A DNA stretch of 64,000 nucleotides from positions 23,140-87,139 of the forward strand of contig CAICTM010000240.1 in the NCBI GenBank assembly GCA_903772945.1. The letters are read 5' to 3'. Source of the stretch: Seminavis robusta. Taxonomy: Eukaryota; Bacillariophyta; Bacillariophyceae; Naviculales; Naviculaceae. The position numbers and the translations under genes are program-made. The notes beneath the pieces were generated by a model. That model was not told where the DNA came from. It saw nothing but the letters and a program-made list of their open reading frames with translations, and did not search any database. How positions within the stretch are numbered: position 1 is the first letter of the stretch; every line of letters starts with the position of its first letter. This document shows positions 33,208 through 42,729 of this stretch, in pieces.

Positions 33208-33385
33208 AGTTGTTGTGGTCCCTACGGGTGCAATAGAAGTTTATGCGATCCAAATTTTAAGGGGTTAGGGGGGCTCAAGAAGGCAGATGAGAGGAAGTCC
33301 ATTTTTGAGATGACCGAGAAGAAAGAATTGTGGGTGGAGCAGGGACTTCAATTGACGACCCCCATCCCAATCAAAGATCAACCGT

Positions 33386-33636
33386 CTTCTGCTACTGCCT
33401 CCAAAACTCAATTTTCCTACTCTCAAATGATGTTCTTCATGCAGACCCGTATCTCAATTGCCCTTGTGAAAGCTACCCATTTATGTCTCCGTGGATCCCG
33501 CAAAGCCAAACCCTTTGCCCCCCGTAATACCCTCAATTTCTTGCCCCTGATCCCTCAGAACCTAGTCCTGAATTTCGACTGTTCTTTGCTTAAGCCTGGC
33601 CCCGGCTGGCTTCCGTAGATAATTTCCCTACTCTAA
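33386..33636 (+). mobile_element. Retroelement tail fragment, second copy
   Basis: These 251 bases are nearly identical to 16794-17045, with one net indel and scattered substitutions. The indel shifts the frame after the conserved CLRGSRKAKPF segment, so the copy cannot encode the original end. It lies about 180 bases upstream of the start codon of MYND copy 1, on the opposite strand, and could affect that promoter. No poly(A) tract follows this copy. Confidence 0.75.
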
Positions 33637-33962
33637 ACCCCTTTTCTTCTCTGCACGTTAGCGTCATTAGATTATACCAGCAGAGCGGCTTGAATCCTCT
33701 GAAAGAAAAATCAGATTTTGGCAACACTTTTAGTAAACAACCCGGCTCAGCACCTTGCTTAAACATTAAAAATTTGCAATGCTTCACGCATGCCGCCAGG
33801 TTGTGAGCAACCAGGCTCAGCGTGCTGGTTGCTCGCAACTTATTTTTTGCTCACCCGCCGGAAACGGTAAGGTACCGGTAGGGCCCACGTCCTTCTCACA
33901 CACAATCGCTCACTTTAGCTCCCCTTCGATTGCTGCTTGACTTTTGGTCTTTTAGCAAGAAG
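33637..33962. other. Spacer between retroelement fragment and acyltransferase gene
   Basis: No gene is seen. A repeated CAGCTTGCTGGTTGCT-like stretch lies near 33815-33835. Confidence 0.4.
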
Positions 33963-35386
33963 ATGGCTCCCACCGACGACGAGAAAACACCCGCACCTGC
34001 GGCAGGCGCTTTTGTCTTTCGCCAACACATGCCAGTGGACGCACGTCCTCTTTCTCCGATGGATCACATGTACTTTGACAATGCCTTTGCCCCTTTGAAC
34101 TGCATTGTCCAGTTTGAGTCATGGTGGTTCAACAACGATGCCAAGATTGGGGATGCCTTTCAACGCGTGCTTCAAACGTCGCCCATTTTGCAAACGACCG
34201 TCCACGGTGAAGGCGAGAACGCCTGTTTCAAAACAATGCCAGAAGATGATCCAACGTTGCCTCGAGTTCAAATCCATGACGTTGACACCGCCCAGAAGGT
34301 CTTGTCGTATGCTCGCCAGGTCCGTCAGGAAGAACAGGACCGGCTGAGCAAAGGCGGCATGGAAGCGCGTCGCAAGTCGCTCCGATTTGCTCTGGTTCGA
34401 GGAGGCAACCACCGTGCTTTTGTCATTGTAGTGCCGCATCATTTCATGGATGGTGCTGCCATTGCCAGTTTGTCATCAAGTTTATCGCCTACACATTGGT
34501 TCCCCAGTTTCTTTGGTTCTTGGTGGACCGCAAGAGCTATTCAGATGTCCCTCACTTTGACGAAATGATGCTCAAGCAGGAATTGCCGCAATTGGAGGGA
34601 GTGGATTTGAAAGAGATGGCTCAGAAGTCTCCCAAGTACAGCTCCAAGTCCTTTCGATTTCAAGACTTTGATCTTTTCCACCCCGATGCCATGTCGCAAC
34701 TACACGGCTTCCAGCAAGTGTTGGTCAAAGTGCCAAAGTCTCGCATGGATACTTGCCGCAAGCAGCTCCGCCAACGGAACGCTAGCATTAGCACCGCCTT
34801 TCAAGCACTGGCTGTCAAGACGACAACGGTGATTCTTGATCGGCTCCACCTCAATCAAGAAGGCTTGGACATTTTGTCGTCCATTGGCGTGGACATTCGC
34901 CCCTTGGTCCCCTGGGGCGACGCCCGTGACAGTGCTCAGTTTCCCGTCATTGGAAACTACACCAGTGCCTTTTTCATCCCCGTGGCGCATCAAAAAGCCT
35001 TGACGGAACCCTTGGAGCAGTTGGCACAATCCATCCAAGACCAAGTAACCCAGCTGCGGGATGATCCTCGTGTTCGAATGGAAGTCTTGGCCTACTCGGA
35101 TGGCAACGCCAGTGTCCCGTTTTGGTGTGGCATCTCGTCCATCCTAACGCCCGACAGTGGTCGGGGTGGGCACAACATGTTCGTCGAGTCGTACATTGAC
35201 TTTGGCCCCGCTCCTCACATTTGGTTCTATGTCGTCACGTGGGGAAACGAAACCATCATTACGGCCGATATCTATCTTCCCATTCCACAAGAAGGAATGG
35301 GCGATGCCCAGCTGAAGCAGGACATTCGGAAGGCAGCCCAAGATTCTGCATTGGAAGACATTCTCAGTGGCGGTCTTCTAGCTTGA
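33963..35386 (+). pseudogene. HxxxD-type acyltransferase/condensation-like gene with a frameshift
   Basis: The ATG at 33963 opens a frame that carries the catalytic motif HHFMDG (residues 159-164) typical of CoA-dependent acyltransferases and NRPS condensation domains. The frame then shifts near 34479. From there the correct continuation lies in the next frame, which runs to the stop at 35386 through a DIRPLVPWGD segment and a NMFVESYIDFGPAPHIWFY segment. A single missing base explains the shift. No intron of acceptable length fits. Either the gene is a recent pseudogene, the allele is broken, or the base is a sequencing error. If intact it would be about 470 aa and soluble, transferring acyl groups to an alcohol or amine of unknown identity. 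Confidence 0.65.
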
Positions 35387-36180
35387 TCCTACCGCCCCAG
35401 AGTGCCATTCTCCTTCTCGAGCTCAGTCCTGAAGTTGTAATCCATGTTTATTTTCCTTATGCAAAGACCATGCGCAAAGTGCTGTTCCATCCTCCATCGG
35501 TCGAACCAAGAGTGTTCAGGGGTGCGTGGGATGCGAGAGAATCAAGGAAAGTAGCGGTAATTCTTATAAAGCCACGTGCGCAGTAGTTTCACATACACAT
35601 TAATTAACAACAAAATTGTATTGGTGATCATTCTGTGCTCCCCAGCAATCCTAGCTTGACTTGCAGCGAATGCGGGGGCATTGGGCTCTGCTCGTTCAAC
35701 ACAGGCTAGTGGGGCCGGTGAGCAGACTTGATTGTGGGAAACACCCGGGACTTGGCTTGTAGGTCGTCCTCAAGCACATCTTGTCTGAATCTGTTCAGTT
35801 TTATTATTACTTGGGTTACTAAGGGTTATGAGAGGTCTAGAGAGTGCTGAGGAGAGGATCTGAGTGAATGAAATATAGAGTAGGAGGGAAGGAGCCAATG
35901 TTTGATACCTCCAACTGAAGGGAAGTGCAGAAAGGGAGGGAGAGGACAAGGGGAGAGGAATGGGTGAAGCCTTCGATCCTGATTCTCGATCTGACAGCTC
36001 TGCTGTTTGCACGCGTTGAAAGCACACTTGTCCGAGGGCTTCCCTCGAGCTGGTTTCTCCTTTGTGGTTATTGCATGGACGCTTCGTCGACAAAGTCTTG
36101 GTGAGATCAAAAGGTACCAAGTGCTGTACCAAGTATCCCAATTGAATAATCTTCTAAAGGCACACACAGTGTTTCATTTC
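35387..36180. other. Intergenic upstream of MYND copy 2
   Basis: No gene is seen. The MYND frame is open back to 36007, but this part has no counterpart in copy 1 and is probably leader. Confidence 0.45.
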
Positions 36181-37503
36181 ATGACAACTATGGATGATTT
36201 CATCAATGAACTCAAGGAGGAGCGACCACCAGATCTGAAAGCAAGAAGGGTCTGCTGTGGTTGCAAGATAGAAGAGCCAGCTGACAAGCCATTTAAGTTG
36301 CAATGTAGCCAGTGCAAAGATGAAGGCTTTGTTCCAGCTCTCTTCTGCTCCAAAACGTGCAGCAAGCAAACCTGGCCAAAACACAAAGAATGGCATGAAA
36401 CTTGGGGACAAGATGCAAAGAATGCTATTGGTACACATAAGATTATCTTGCTGGAAAGAGAAGAGTGGTCTGACTATGATGCATTGATTGTGGCTGGACT
36501 AAGGAAGATCAATTCTGGTGACTACGCAGGTGCCAAGAAACTGTTTCGTAAAGCACAAAAACTTGATACAAGACGGCCAGAAGCATTTACATACCTTGGC
36601 AGTATGTTTCGTATGTCAGGTATGGAGAGTGAATTCATCTCAAACACCCAGGAAGGAATCAAGCGTGTTGCGTTGACTACCTTGATGCGCAATTACAACA
36701 ATGGCGTTGTTGTGGATGTGAAGCGTCTCAAGAAGGACATGTGGGGCTGGGCTACAGGTGTCTGTGATCTCTGTGTACAGTACGCAGATGTTCAAAGAAA
36801 AGAGTCAGAAATACCGAAATGGTTTCACCACGATGACATACTCATTCGAGTCACAAAGGTGGCACTTGAATCGTTCAAGGAGTATAAATATACGCGTGAT
36901 CGTACCATCAGCGATATGACATATATGCGAGCGCACCTTCTCTCTGGTTTCCTACATAATGGAGTTCATGACATTTCAAAGGAGGTTGAGACTATGGTCC
37001 ACCACCGCACACCTCAACAGCTGCTGGAAGCATTGGCGCTCTATAGGAGTCTTTCAAAAGAAGGATCAAATGCCAGTGACTCGGAGTTCTTTCAATCACA
37101 AGCTGTAGTGCTGGAGTATATAGCAGGAGTTAAGGATCGCAAACAAGGCACGCCCAGCAATGACAATGAACAACGGGTAATCAGAGCTCATGCCTGGGTA
37201 ACCCTCTGTGGCCTCACCAGCCCTTCTGGCTCAGCAATGAACGGGAAGCTGGGCCTTGTCAGTGAGAATGGCTTGCGAAATGGTCGACATCTTGTGACAG
37301 TGGATAGATATGATGGAGTCAAGTGCATTAAACCTGAAAACTTGGTGGAGATTCCAGTTGAAGAGCACTATGAGGCCCTACTTTCCACACTGGGGGAAGA
37401 AATGCAATGGAGGTTTATGAGGAATTTGGTGGAGTGTGAAGCAGAACCTAAACAAGTGGAGCCAAACTTGGAAAAGAAGAAAGCACCACAGTCAAACTGT
37501 TGA
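36181..37503 (+). CDS. MYND-type zinc-finger protein, copy 2
   Basis: The ATG at 36181 (or 36190, which aligns with the start of copy 1) gives 440 aa. The MYND finger (CCGC, CSQC, CSKTC and His pairs), the TPR-like segment and the C-terminal LGEEMQWRFMRNLVECE block are conserved with the inverted copy at 31717-33207. The middle is more divergent and shorter. Near 37450 the sequence has one base fewer than copy 1 (AACTTGG against AACCCTGG), so the last ten residues are in a new frame and the protein ends early. Sequence beyond the stop still resembles the lost C-terminus of copy 1. Function is presumably protein-protein binding; no partner is evident. Confidence 0.72.
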   Translation: MTTMDDFINELKEERPPDLKARRVCCGCKIEEPADKPFKLQCSQCKDEGFVPALFCSKTCSKQTWPKHKEWHETWGQDAKNAIGTHKIILLEREEWSDYDALIVAGLRKINSGDYAGAKKLFRKAQKLDTRRPEAFTYLGSMFRMSGMESEFISNTQEGIKRVALTTLMRNYNNGVVVDVKRLKKDMWGWATGVCDLCVQYADVQRKESEIPKWFHHDDILIRVTKVALESFKEYKYTRDRTISDMTYMRAHLLSGFLHNGVHDISKEVETMVHHRTPQQLLEALALYRSLSKEGSNASDSEFFQSQAVVLEYIAGVKDRKQGTPSNDNEQRVIRAHAWVTLCGLTSPSGSAMNGKLGLVSENGLRNGRHLVTVDRYDGVKCIKPENLVEIPVEEHYEALLSTLGEEMQWRFMRNLVECEAEPKQVEPNLEKKKAPQSNC

Positions 37504-37814
37504 GTCTATGGAAAGAGAGTGCTGCAACAATAAGTTGATGGGAAGCATGAAGTTTTTTCCACCGGTTCCTATAGCTAGTAGCAAATTTTCGTTCCACGAG
37601 TGTACGGCAGGTCGGCGGGAGATTTTTGATTTCGTCGGGACAGACCCAGAGCGAAGACTTCCCTCTGGTCCCTGCCACTGTCTCATCATCTGTTGGCTCC
37701 TTGTTGGTATCGAATCTCAAACGCTCACGCCAGGCAGACACAACATCCACAACAGCAGGAGTCCTTATAGTGACCTACTAGTATAGTTTAGATTATACAA
37801 AAGAGAAGATAGTT

Positions 37815-38846
37815 TTACGCAAAAATGATTTCTTTGGTCTCTGGATCATATCGACTTTGCACCCCCGTCGACGGTTTCATACTACCATCCGGTTTGGAAA
37901 CTTGCATGAAAAAGTCCACAATGCCAGACGATATCTCGTAAAAGGCTCCCACAATAATGAGATTGCCGCCATTGACCTTGTCCATGATTTGCGGATCTTG
38001 TACCAATTGTTGAATTTGATTGCGCACATTCATGGCGACCAATTCTCGATCTCTTGCTCTCGCATCGACAATGTTGGACAAGTGATCGTCTTGCAATCCG
38101 GCTTTGATCTTTTGAAGAATTTCCGAGAGCGATTTACTTTCGTTTTGAATTTTCTCCAGTGGCAGCCGTGCGGCTTGAATGGCACCGCATCCTTCGTGTC
38201 CCATCACTAGCACTACCTTGACTTGCAAATGATGAATGGCATATTCCAAGGACGCACACGTGGTGGGCCCCAGACAATTGCCGGCGACGCGGACCACAAA
38301 CATGTCCCCGAGTCCTTGATCAAAGACAATTTCGACTGGGACTCGCGAATCGGAACATCCCAGTACGGCCGTGGAAGGAAATTGTTGTTTGATGAGTGCC
38401 CTGCGTTCAAAGGCGGAGACTTCAGGACGAGTGGCTGCTCCAGTCCAAAACCGAGAATTGCCCTTTTGCAAGGAAAGCAATACTTGCAGGGGCGCCTTTT
38501 CCTTGGCTTTTTGGGATCCTTCTTTGGCCTTACTGAGCGCTTCTTCCATCGACCAGCCGCGACTTTGGAGCACCATTGTCTCTTCGGTACCCGTCTGTGT
38601 CCGACCACTCTGCAGAAACGTGCCGGGGTAAGGATATGGGGTACTCTCCTTCTGGTTGTTGCTGCTCAGGCGGTGAACCACAAAGGCACTAATGGCCGCC
38701 GCCACGCCGGCAATCAGGGCCATCTCGGCCAAATTGTTGTGGTTGGAAGAGTTCATGGTGGAATGAGGATCTTCTGGAGCAGAAGCAGCAGCAGTGGCCA
38801 ACACTAAAAGAAGTCCAGCAACCACAAACAGAGAAATGACCTTCAT
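37815..38846 (-). CDS. Beta-carbonic anhydrase, copy 1, secretory leader
   Basis: This 343-aa protein has a signal peptide (residues 1-22, ending ASA), a second hydrophobic segment (about 39-58) and the beta-CA domain. Zinc ligands and catalytic residues are C164, D166 and R168 (in CSDSR) and H217 and C220 (in GHEGCG). The family interconverts CO2 and bicarbonate and in algae serves carbon concentration and pH control. The leader lacks an aromatic residue after the cleavage site, so classic diatom plastid import is not supported; a membrane-anchored endomembrane or periplastid location is more likely. A direct repeat of the whole gene plus flanks lies about 2.06 kb downstream. Confidence 0.9.
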   Translation of the reverse strand: MKVISLFVVAGLLLVLATAAASAPEDPHSTMNSSNHNNLAEMALIAGVAAAISAFVVHRLSSNNQKESTPYPYPGTFLQSGRTQTGTEETMVLQSRGWSMEEALSKAKEGSQKAKEKAPLQVLLSLQKGNSRFWTGAATRPEVSAFERRALIKQQFPSTAVLGCSDSRVPVEIVFDQGLGDMFVVRVAGNCLGPTTCASLEYAIHHLQVKVVLVMGHEGCGAIQAARLPLEKIQNESKSLSEILQKIKAGLQDDHLSNIVDARARDRELVAMNVRNQIQQLVQDPQIMDKVNGGNLIIVGAFYEISSGIVDFFMQVSKPDGSMKPSTGVQSRYDPETKEIIFA

Positions 38847-39870
38847 CGGTCGGTACTGCAGGGTTCTCGAGGATAGAAGTGGACGCAGTGGACGCAGCAG
38901 ACATCGAAAAGAAAATAGTATCGGTATCTTTTGAGGTACTGGCTAGTAATGCTAGTACTAGCTAGTATCTTCGGTTTGCCTTCATTCCTCCACCTGCCAT
39001 AATTCTTCCAGAACTTTCGAAAGGGTGACGTGGATCTATTCCCACGCCTCGGACCGTGTTTTCCCATTCGTCTCCGCACAAGGCCGCCACCGGAACCGGC
39101 ACCAGTATGATGTACCGCACCCAGCAAGTGTCTTGCCACCTCTTCGCTTCTGAATACATACCACAACATTGTTGCATTGTAGGCAACGCTGTCCGTTGTT
39201 TTTTATATGTATCAGTAGTTGCAATCGGCTCTTGGAAGGATAAAGGACCGTAAAGAGGAAACGACGGCATTTCCAAAAAGATTCATTCGATTTTGCCGCC
39301 CGGTACGTGCTTAGAGGGCAACGGTGGGCTCGTATTCTAGCTAGCACAGTAGGTATGCCGAACGGCAACCATCGCGACCGTTAACGGTAGCTAGTACAGT
39401 AGGCAAAGTTCTCCCATCGGCGGTTCCTCGAAGGAGGAGTACTCCCGGCAGTAACAACAATGATGCACCAGCCAAGAATGATCCTGGTGCACTCTCTCTA
39501 CCCAGGTGCCTCATCCCCTGATGTCTACTGCCATCTGATTCCGTTGTACAGCATGTATACATCTGCCTACAATTAGCGCCATCTCAATGATTTCTGATGG
39601 TCCAGACCGTGAAAGGAGGACGCGAGACGTCTTCACTGGAACCACACCTTTCTTTTGGGACTGGGTAGAGAAAGCCTGAGCACTCTTTTGATTTCGTCAT
39701 TGGAGGACTCCGAGGGAAAAAAAGGCTGCCCTCTGGTTCCAGCACTGTCTCATCTTCTTTTGGCTACTTGTTAGTATCTACTCTAAAACGCTGAAACGAC
39801 TTGCAGCCAGGCAGCCGAAACAGCAGGAGCAGCACTGAAAACGATCTACATAACTAATAGTTAGTGTAGT
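38847..39870. other. Spacer between tandem carbonic anhydrase genes
   Basis: No gene is seen. The part at 38990-39070 matches 40975-41080 upstream of copy 2, and 39690-39860 matches 37620-37800 downstream of copy 1. The duplication unit therefore extends beyond the coding regions on both sides. Confidence 0.6.
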
Positions 39871-40806
39871 TTACGCAAAAATGATTTCTTTGGTCTCTGG
39901 ATCATATCGACTTTGCACCCCCGTCGACGGTTTCATACTACCATTCGGTTTGGAAACTTGCATGAAAAAGTCCACAATGCCGGACGATATCTCGTAAAAG
40001 GCTCCCACAATAATGAGATTGCCGCCATTGACCTTGTCCATGATTTGCGGATCTTGTACCAACTGTTGAAGTTGATTGCGCACATTCATGGCCACCAATT
40101 CTCGATCTCTCGCTCGCGCATCGACAATGTTGGACAAGTGATCGTCTTGCAATCCGGCTTTGATCTTTTGAAGAATTTCCGAGAGCGATTTACTTTCGTT
40201 TTGAATTTTCTCCAGTGGCAGCCGTGCGGCTTGAATGGCACCGCATCCTTCGTGTCCCATGACCAGCACTACCTTGACTTGCAAATGATGAATGGCATAT
40301 TCCAAAGACGCACACGTAGTCGGCCCCAGACAATTTCCAGCAACTCGGACGACAAACATGTCCCCGAGTCCTTGATCAAAGACAATTTCGACCGGGACCC
40401 GCGAATCGGAACAACCCAGTACGGCCGTGGAAGGAAATTGTTGTTTGATGAGAGCACGACGTTCAAAGGCGGAAACTTCAGGACGTGAGGCCGCACCGGT
40501 CCAAAACCGAGAATTGCCCTTTTGCAAGGACAGCAAGACTTGCAGTGGCGCCTTTTCTTTGGCTTTTTGGGATCCTTCTTTGGCCTTACTGAGCGCTTCT
40601 TCCATCGACCAACCGCGACTTTGCAGAACCGTCGTCTCTTCGGTACCCGTCAGTGTCCGACCACTCTGCAGAAAGGTGGCGGGGTAGGGGTACGGAGGAC
40701 TATTGTCCTTGCTTATCAGGCGGTGGACCACAAAGGCACTAATGGCCGCCGCCACGCCGGCAATCAAGGCCGTCTCGGCCAAGTTGTTGTGGTTGGAAGA
40801 GCTCAT
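39871..40806 (-). CDS. Beta-carbonic anhydrase, copy 2, leader lost
   Basis: The ATG at 40806 gives 311 aa, almost identical to copy 1 over the catalytic domain, including CSDSR and GHEGCG. The membrane segment AETALIAGVAAAISAFVVHRL is also retained. The ATG corresponding to the copy 1 start still exists upstream (near 40882), but indels in the leader (two extra bases near the former codon 14 and a 19-base loss before the internal Met) put it out of frame. The protein therefore most likely starts at the internal Met and lacks a signal peptide, which should alter its location. The duplicated flanks show that the copy arose by tandem segmental duplication. Confidence 0.82.
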   Translation of the reverse strand: MSSSNHNNLAETALIAGVAAAISAFVVHRLISKDNSPPYPYPATFLQSGRTLTGTEETTVLQSRGWSMEEALSKAKEGSQKAKEKAPLQVLLSLQKGNSRFWTGAASRPEVSAFERRALIKQQFPSTAVLGCSDSRVPVEIVFDQGLGDMFVVRVAGNCLGPTTCASLEYAIHHLQVKVVLVMGHEGCGAIQAARLPLEKIQNESKSLSEILQKIKAGLQDDHLSNIVDARARDRELVAMNVRNQLQQLVQDPQIMDKVNGGNLIIVGAFYEISSGIVDFFMQVSKPNGSMKPSTGVQSRYDPETKEIIFA

Positions 40807-41179
40807 GGAGTAGAAGCAGCAGCAGTGGCCAACACTGAAAAAGAAGACAAGCAACTCCAAACAAAGAAATAATGACCTTCATTGGTGGGAAACTGCAGGG
40901 ATCTGGAGGGAGGAGGATACCGGAAGAAGTGCAGCATGGACACAGTGGACAGCGAAGGAGATCTTTTACCGGTATCTTTCGGGTCGCCTTCTGTCTTCCG
41001 GCAGCTGCCTTTCTATTCTTCCAGAACTTTCGAGGGGGTGGCGTGGATCCATTCCCACGCCTTGGACCGTGTTTTTCTCAACCGGGTCCGCGTGCTGTCT
41101 GTGGCACAGGACACTGCAGCCAGAAGGTCTATGTGGATACTGTAGCAGCAGTACCATGGCGCCCACGACAACCAGAGAT

Positions 41180-42110
41180 GCGGTTGAAGCACCCAAGATA
41201 GAAATTGCATTGACAATCATTTTGGTTACTGACAACTTTCAAAAGGTGAAAGAATCTGGACAAGACAATGATGATGATCTTGCTTTAGTATTCTTGCTGG
41301 AAACAAGACAGAAAGCCTTTGATTGGATTGTCAATCAGGACCCAATGCAATTGGAGTATGATGCTCCTAATTTGGTGCAAAGGTTTCTTTTAGTGCTCTT
41401 CTACTAGATATCAAACCACGAGGTACAAACCATGGAAAGAATGTAACTCACCTCCACTTCTTGCTTCAGGGGGGCACTTTATCCGGTTTCTGCTATATGC
41501 CTTCTCCTGCAACAGGTGACATGACATCCGACAAATTTGGAATACCTGCACCTGCACTACACGTATATTTCGGGGTCATTGCCCTCCGAGATTGGCCTTG
41601 CAATCCGGCTTAAAGAAATTCTTCTCTCTAACACCAATATGCAAGGAACAATCCCTGATGGCTGAAATCTACACTGAACCTGAGCATCTCCAGTTGTTGG
41701 CGGTTAGCAGTTGCAATTTTTCTGGCACAATCAGTTCATCAGTTGGTCTGTTGACAAATCTACTTTGGCTACACCTTGAGCCAACGACAGGTTTCATGGC
41801 ACCCTGCCAGTTGAAATTGAGGCACTGATGGTGCTAAGGCAACTACTCATGAATATGGGAATGATCTGACTGGGACTATTCCGGTCTCTTTCTGCCAAAA
41901 TATTCTAGCTGGGCCAACAGCTTCCAAGCTTGTGTCCAAGGTTACAGTGACTGACTTTTTGCCCAACGCAGAAACAGGGTTTCCTGCAATCCAGTGTGCT
42001 TGCTGCACCAGTTGGTGTGATGAGACAGGACTTTGCATTGCCACATGATATCTTTAGTAGGACCGTGCCAAACAAGCAACAACCCGGCAACACGGTATTT
42101 TAAAAGCTAG
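41180..42110 (+). pseudogene. Diatom-type LRR gene relic
   Basis: Pieces of the diatom LRR ectodomain appear in order but in different frames. There is a QKAFDWIVNQDP segment followed by LVQRF (about 41310-41400), a repeat resembling LPSEIGLAIRLKEILLSNT (about 41580-41640), a TNLLWLHLE repeat (about 41755), and a C-terminal LTGTIPVSFCQ and CACCTSWCDE block (about 41860-42030). The last block is the usual Cys-rich end of these proteins. Multiple frameshifts and stops separate the pieces, so this is a decayed gene. It is the part missing from the truncated LRR gene at 10.6 kb, though not necessarily from the same locus. Confidence 0.65.
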
Positions 42111-42729
42111 CTAATGTATAGTCGAGGAAGGCTGTACTTCTGCAATAATCTTGGAGTTCTCTACTAGTAGGAAAAGATGTTAAGGAGACAGGGGAGACCG
42201 TGGATGTCTCAGATTGTCACTGTGGGACCTTCTGGCTGCATGCTGAGAGTCGTCCTGAGGATAATGGGATGCTGTTTCAAATTGCTTGGAAGAGCTCCTG
42301 TGTATCCCCAGGCCAGGCCTATGCATACAGGTGAGCTTCAACGCCAATCTAACAAAGACAAGATGAAAGGCAGACGTCGAATGCCAGCAACGGTCTGTGA
42401 GCACGAGGATAGAAGGAACAGCAACGGTATCCTCGAGGCGTCACTCGGAAGATCCGCTCCTAAGTCTCAATGGATCTTCAATAAGTCTTGCTTTGAAGTT
42501 TCAAATGCACTTTCTTGCTCCAAAGATCCGGGTCAACCTCCTCAAACTCCAACCAGCCATTCCCAAACCCAAACAACGATGAAGATGGCAGCGGAAGGCC
42601 ATGAGATGTTTCAGTGGTTTGCTTGTTCGTGTCTCGATCCTCTGCTTGTCAAGAAGAGCACAACAAAGGCGCTGCTAGCTAGAGCTAAATAGTAGAGCTT
42701 CATCTCGTCATTGCTTGTTTCAATAGAAC
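42111..42729. other. Intergenic downstream of the LRR relic
   Basis: No gene is supported. An open frame at 42177-42692 has no domain and overlaps open frames on the other strand. It may hold further decayed LRR sequence and the promoter of the transporter gene. Confidence 0.4.

Larger units (their letters stand above)
37500..41085. repeat. Direct segmental duplication, about 2.06-kb period
   Basis: Two copies are present: roughly 37600-39070 and 39680-41080. Both include a carbonic anhydrase gene and shared flanks such as TTCCAGAACTTTCGA followed by a CCCACGCC block upstream. The coding parts are far more similar than the flanks, which suggests selection or gene conversion on the enzyme. 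Confidence 0.7.
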
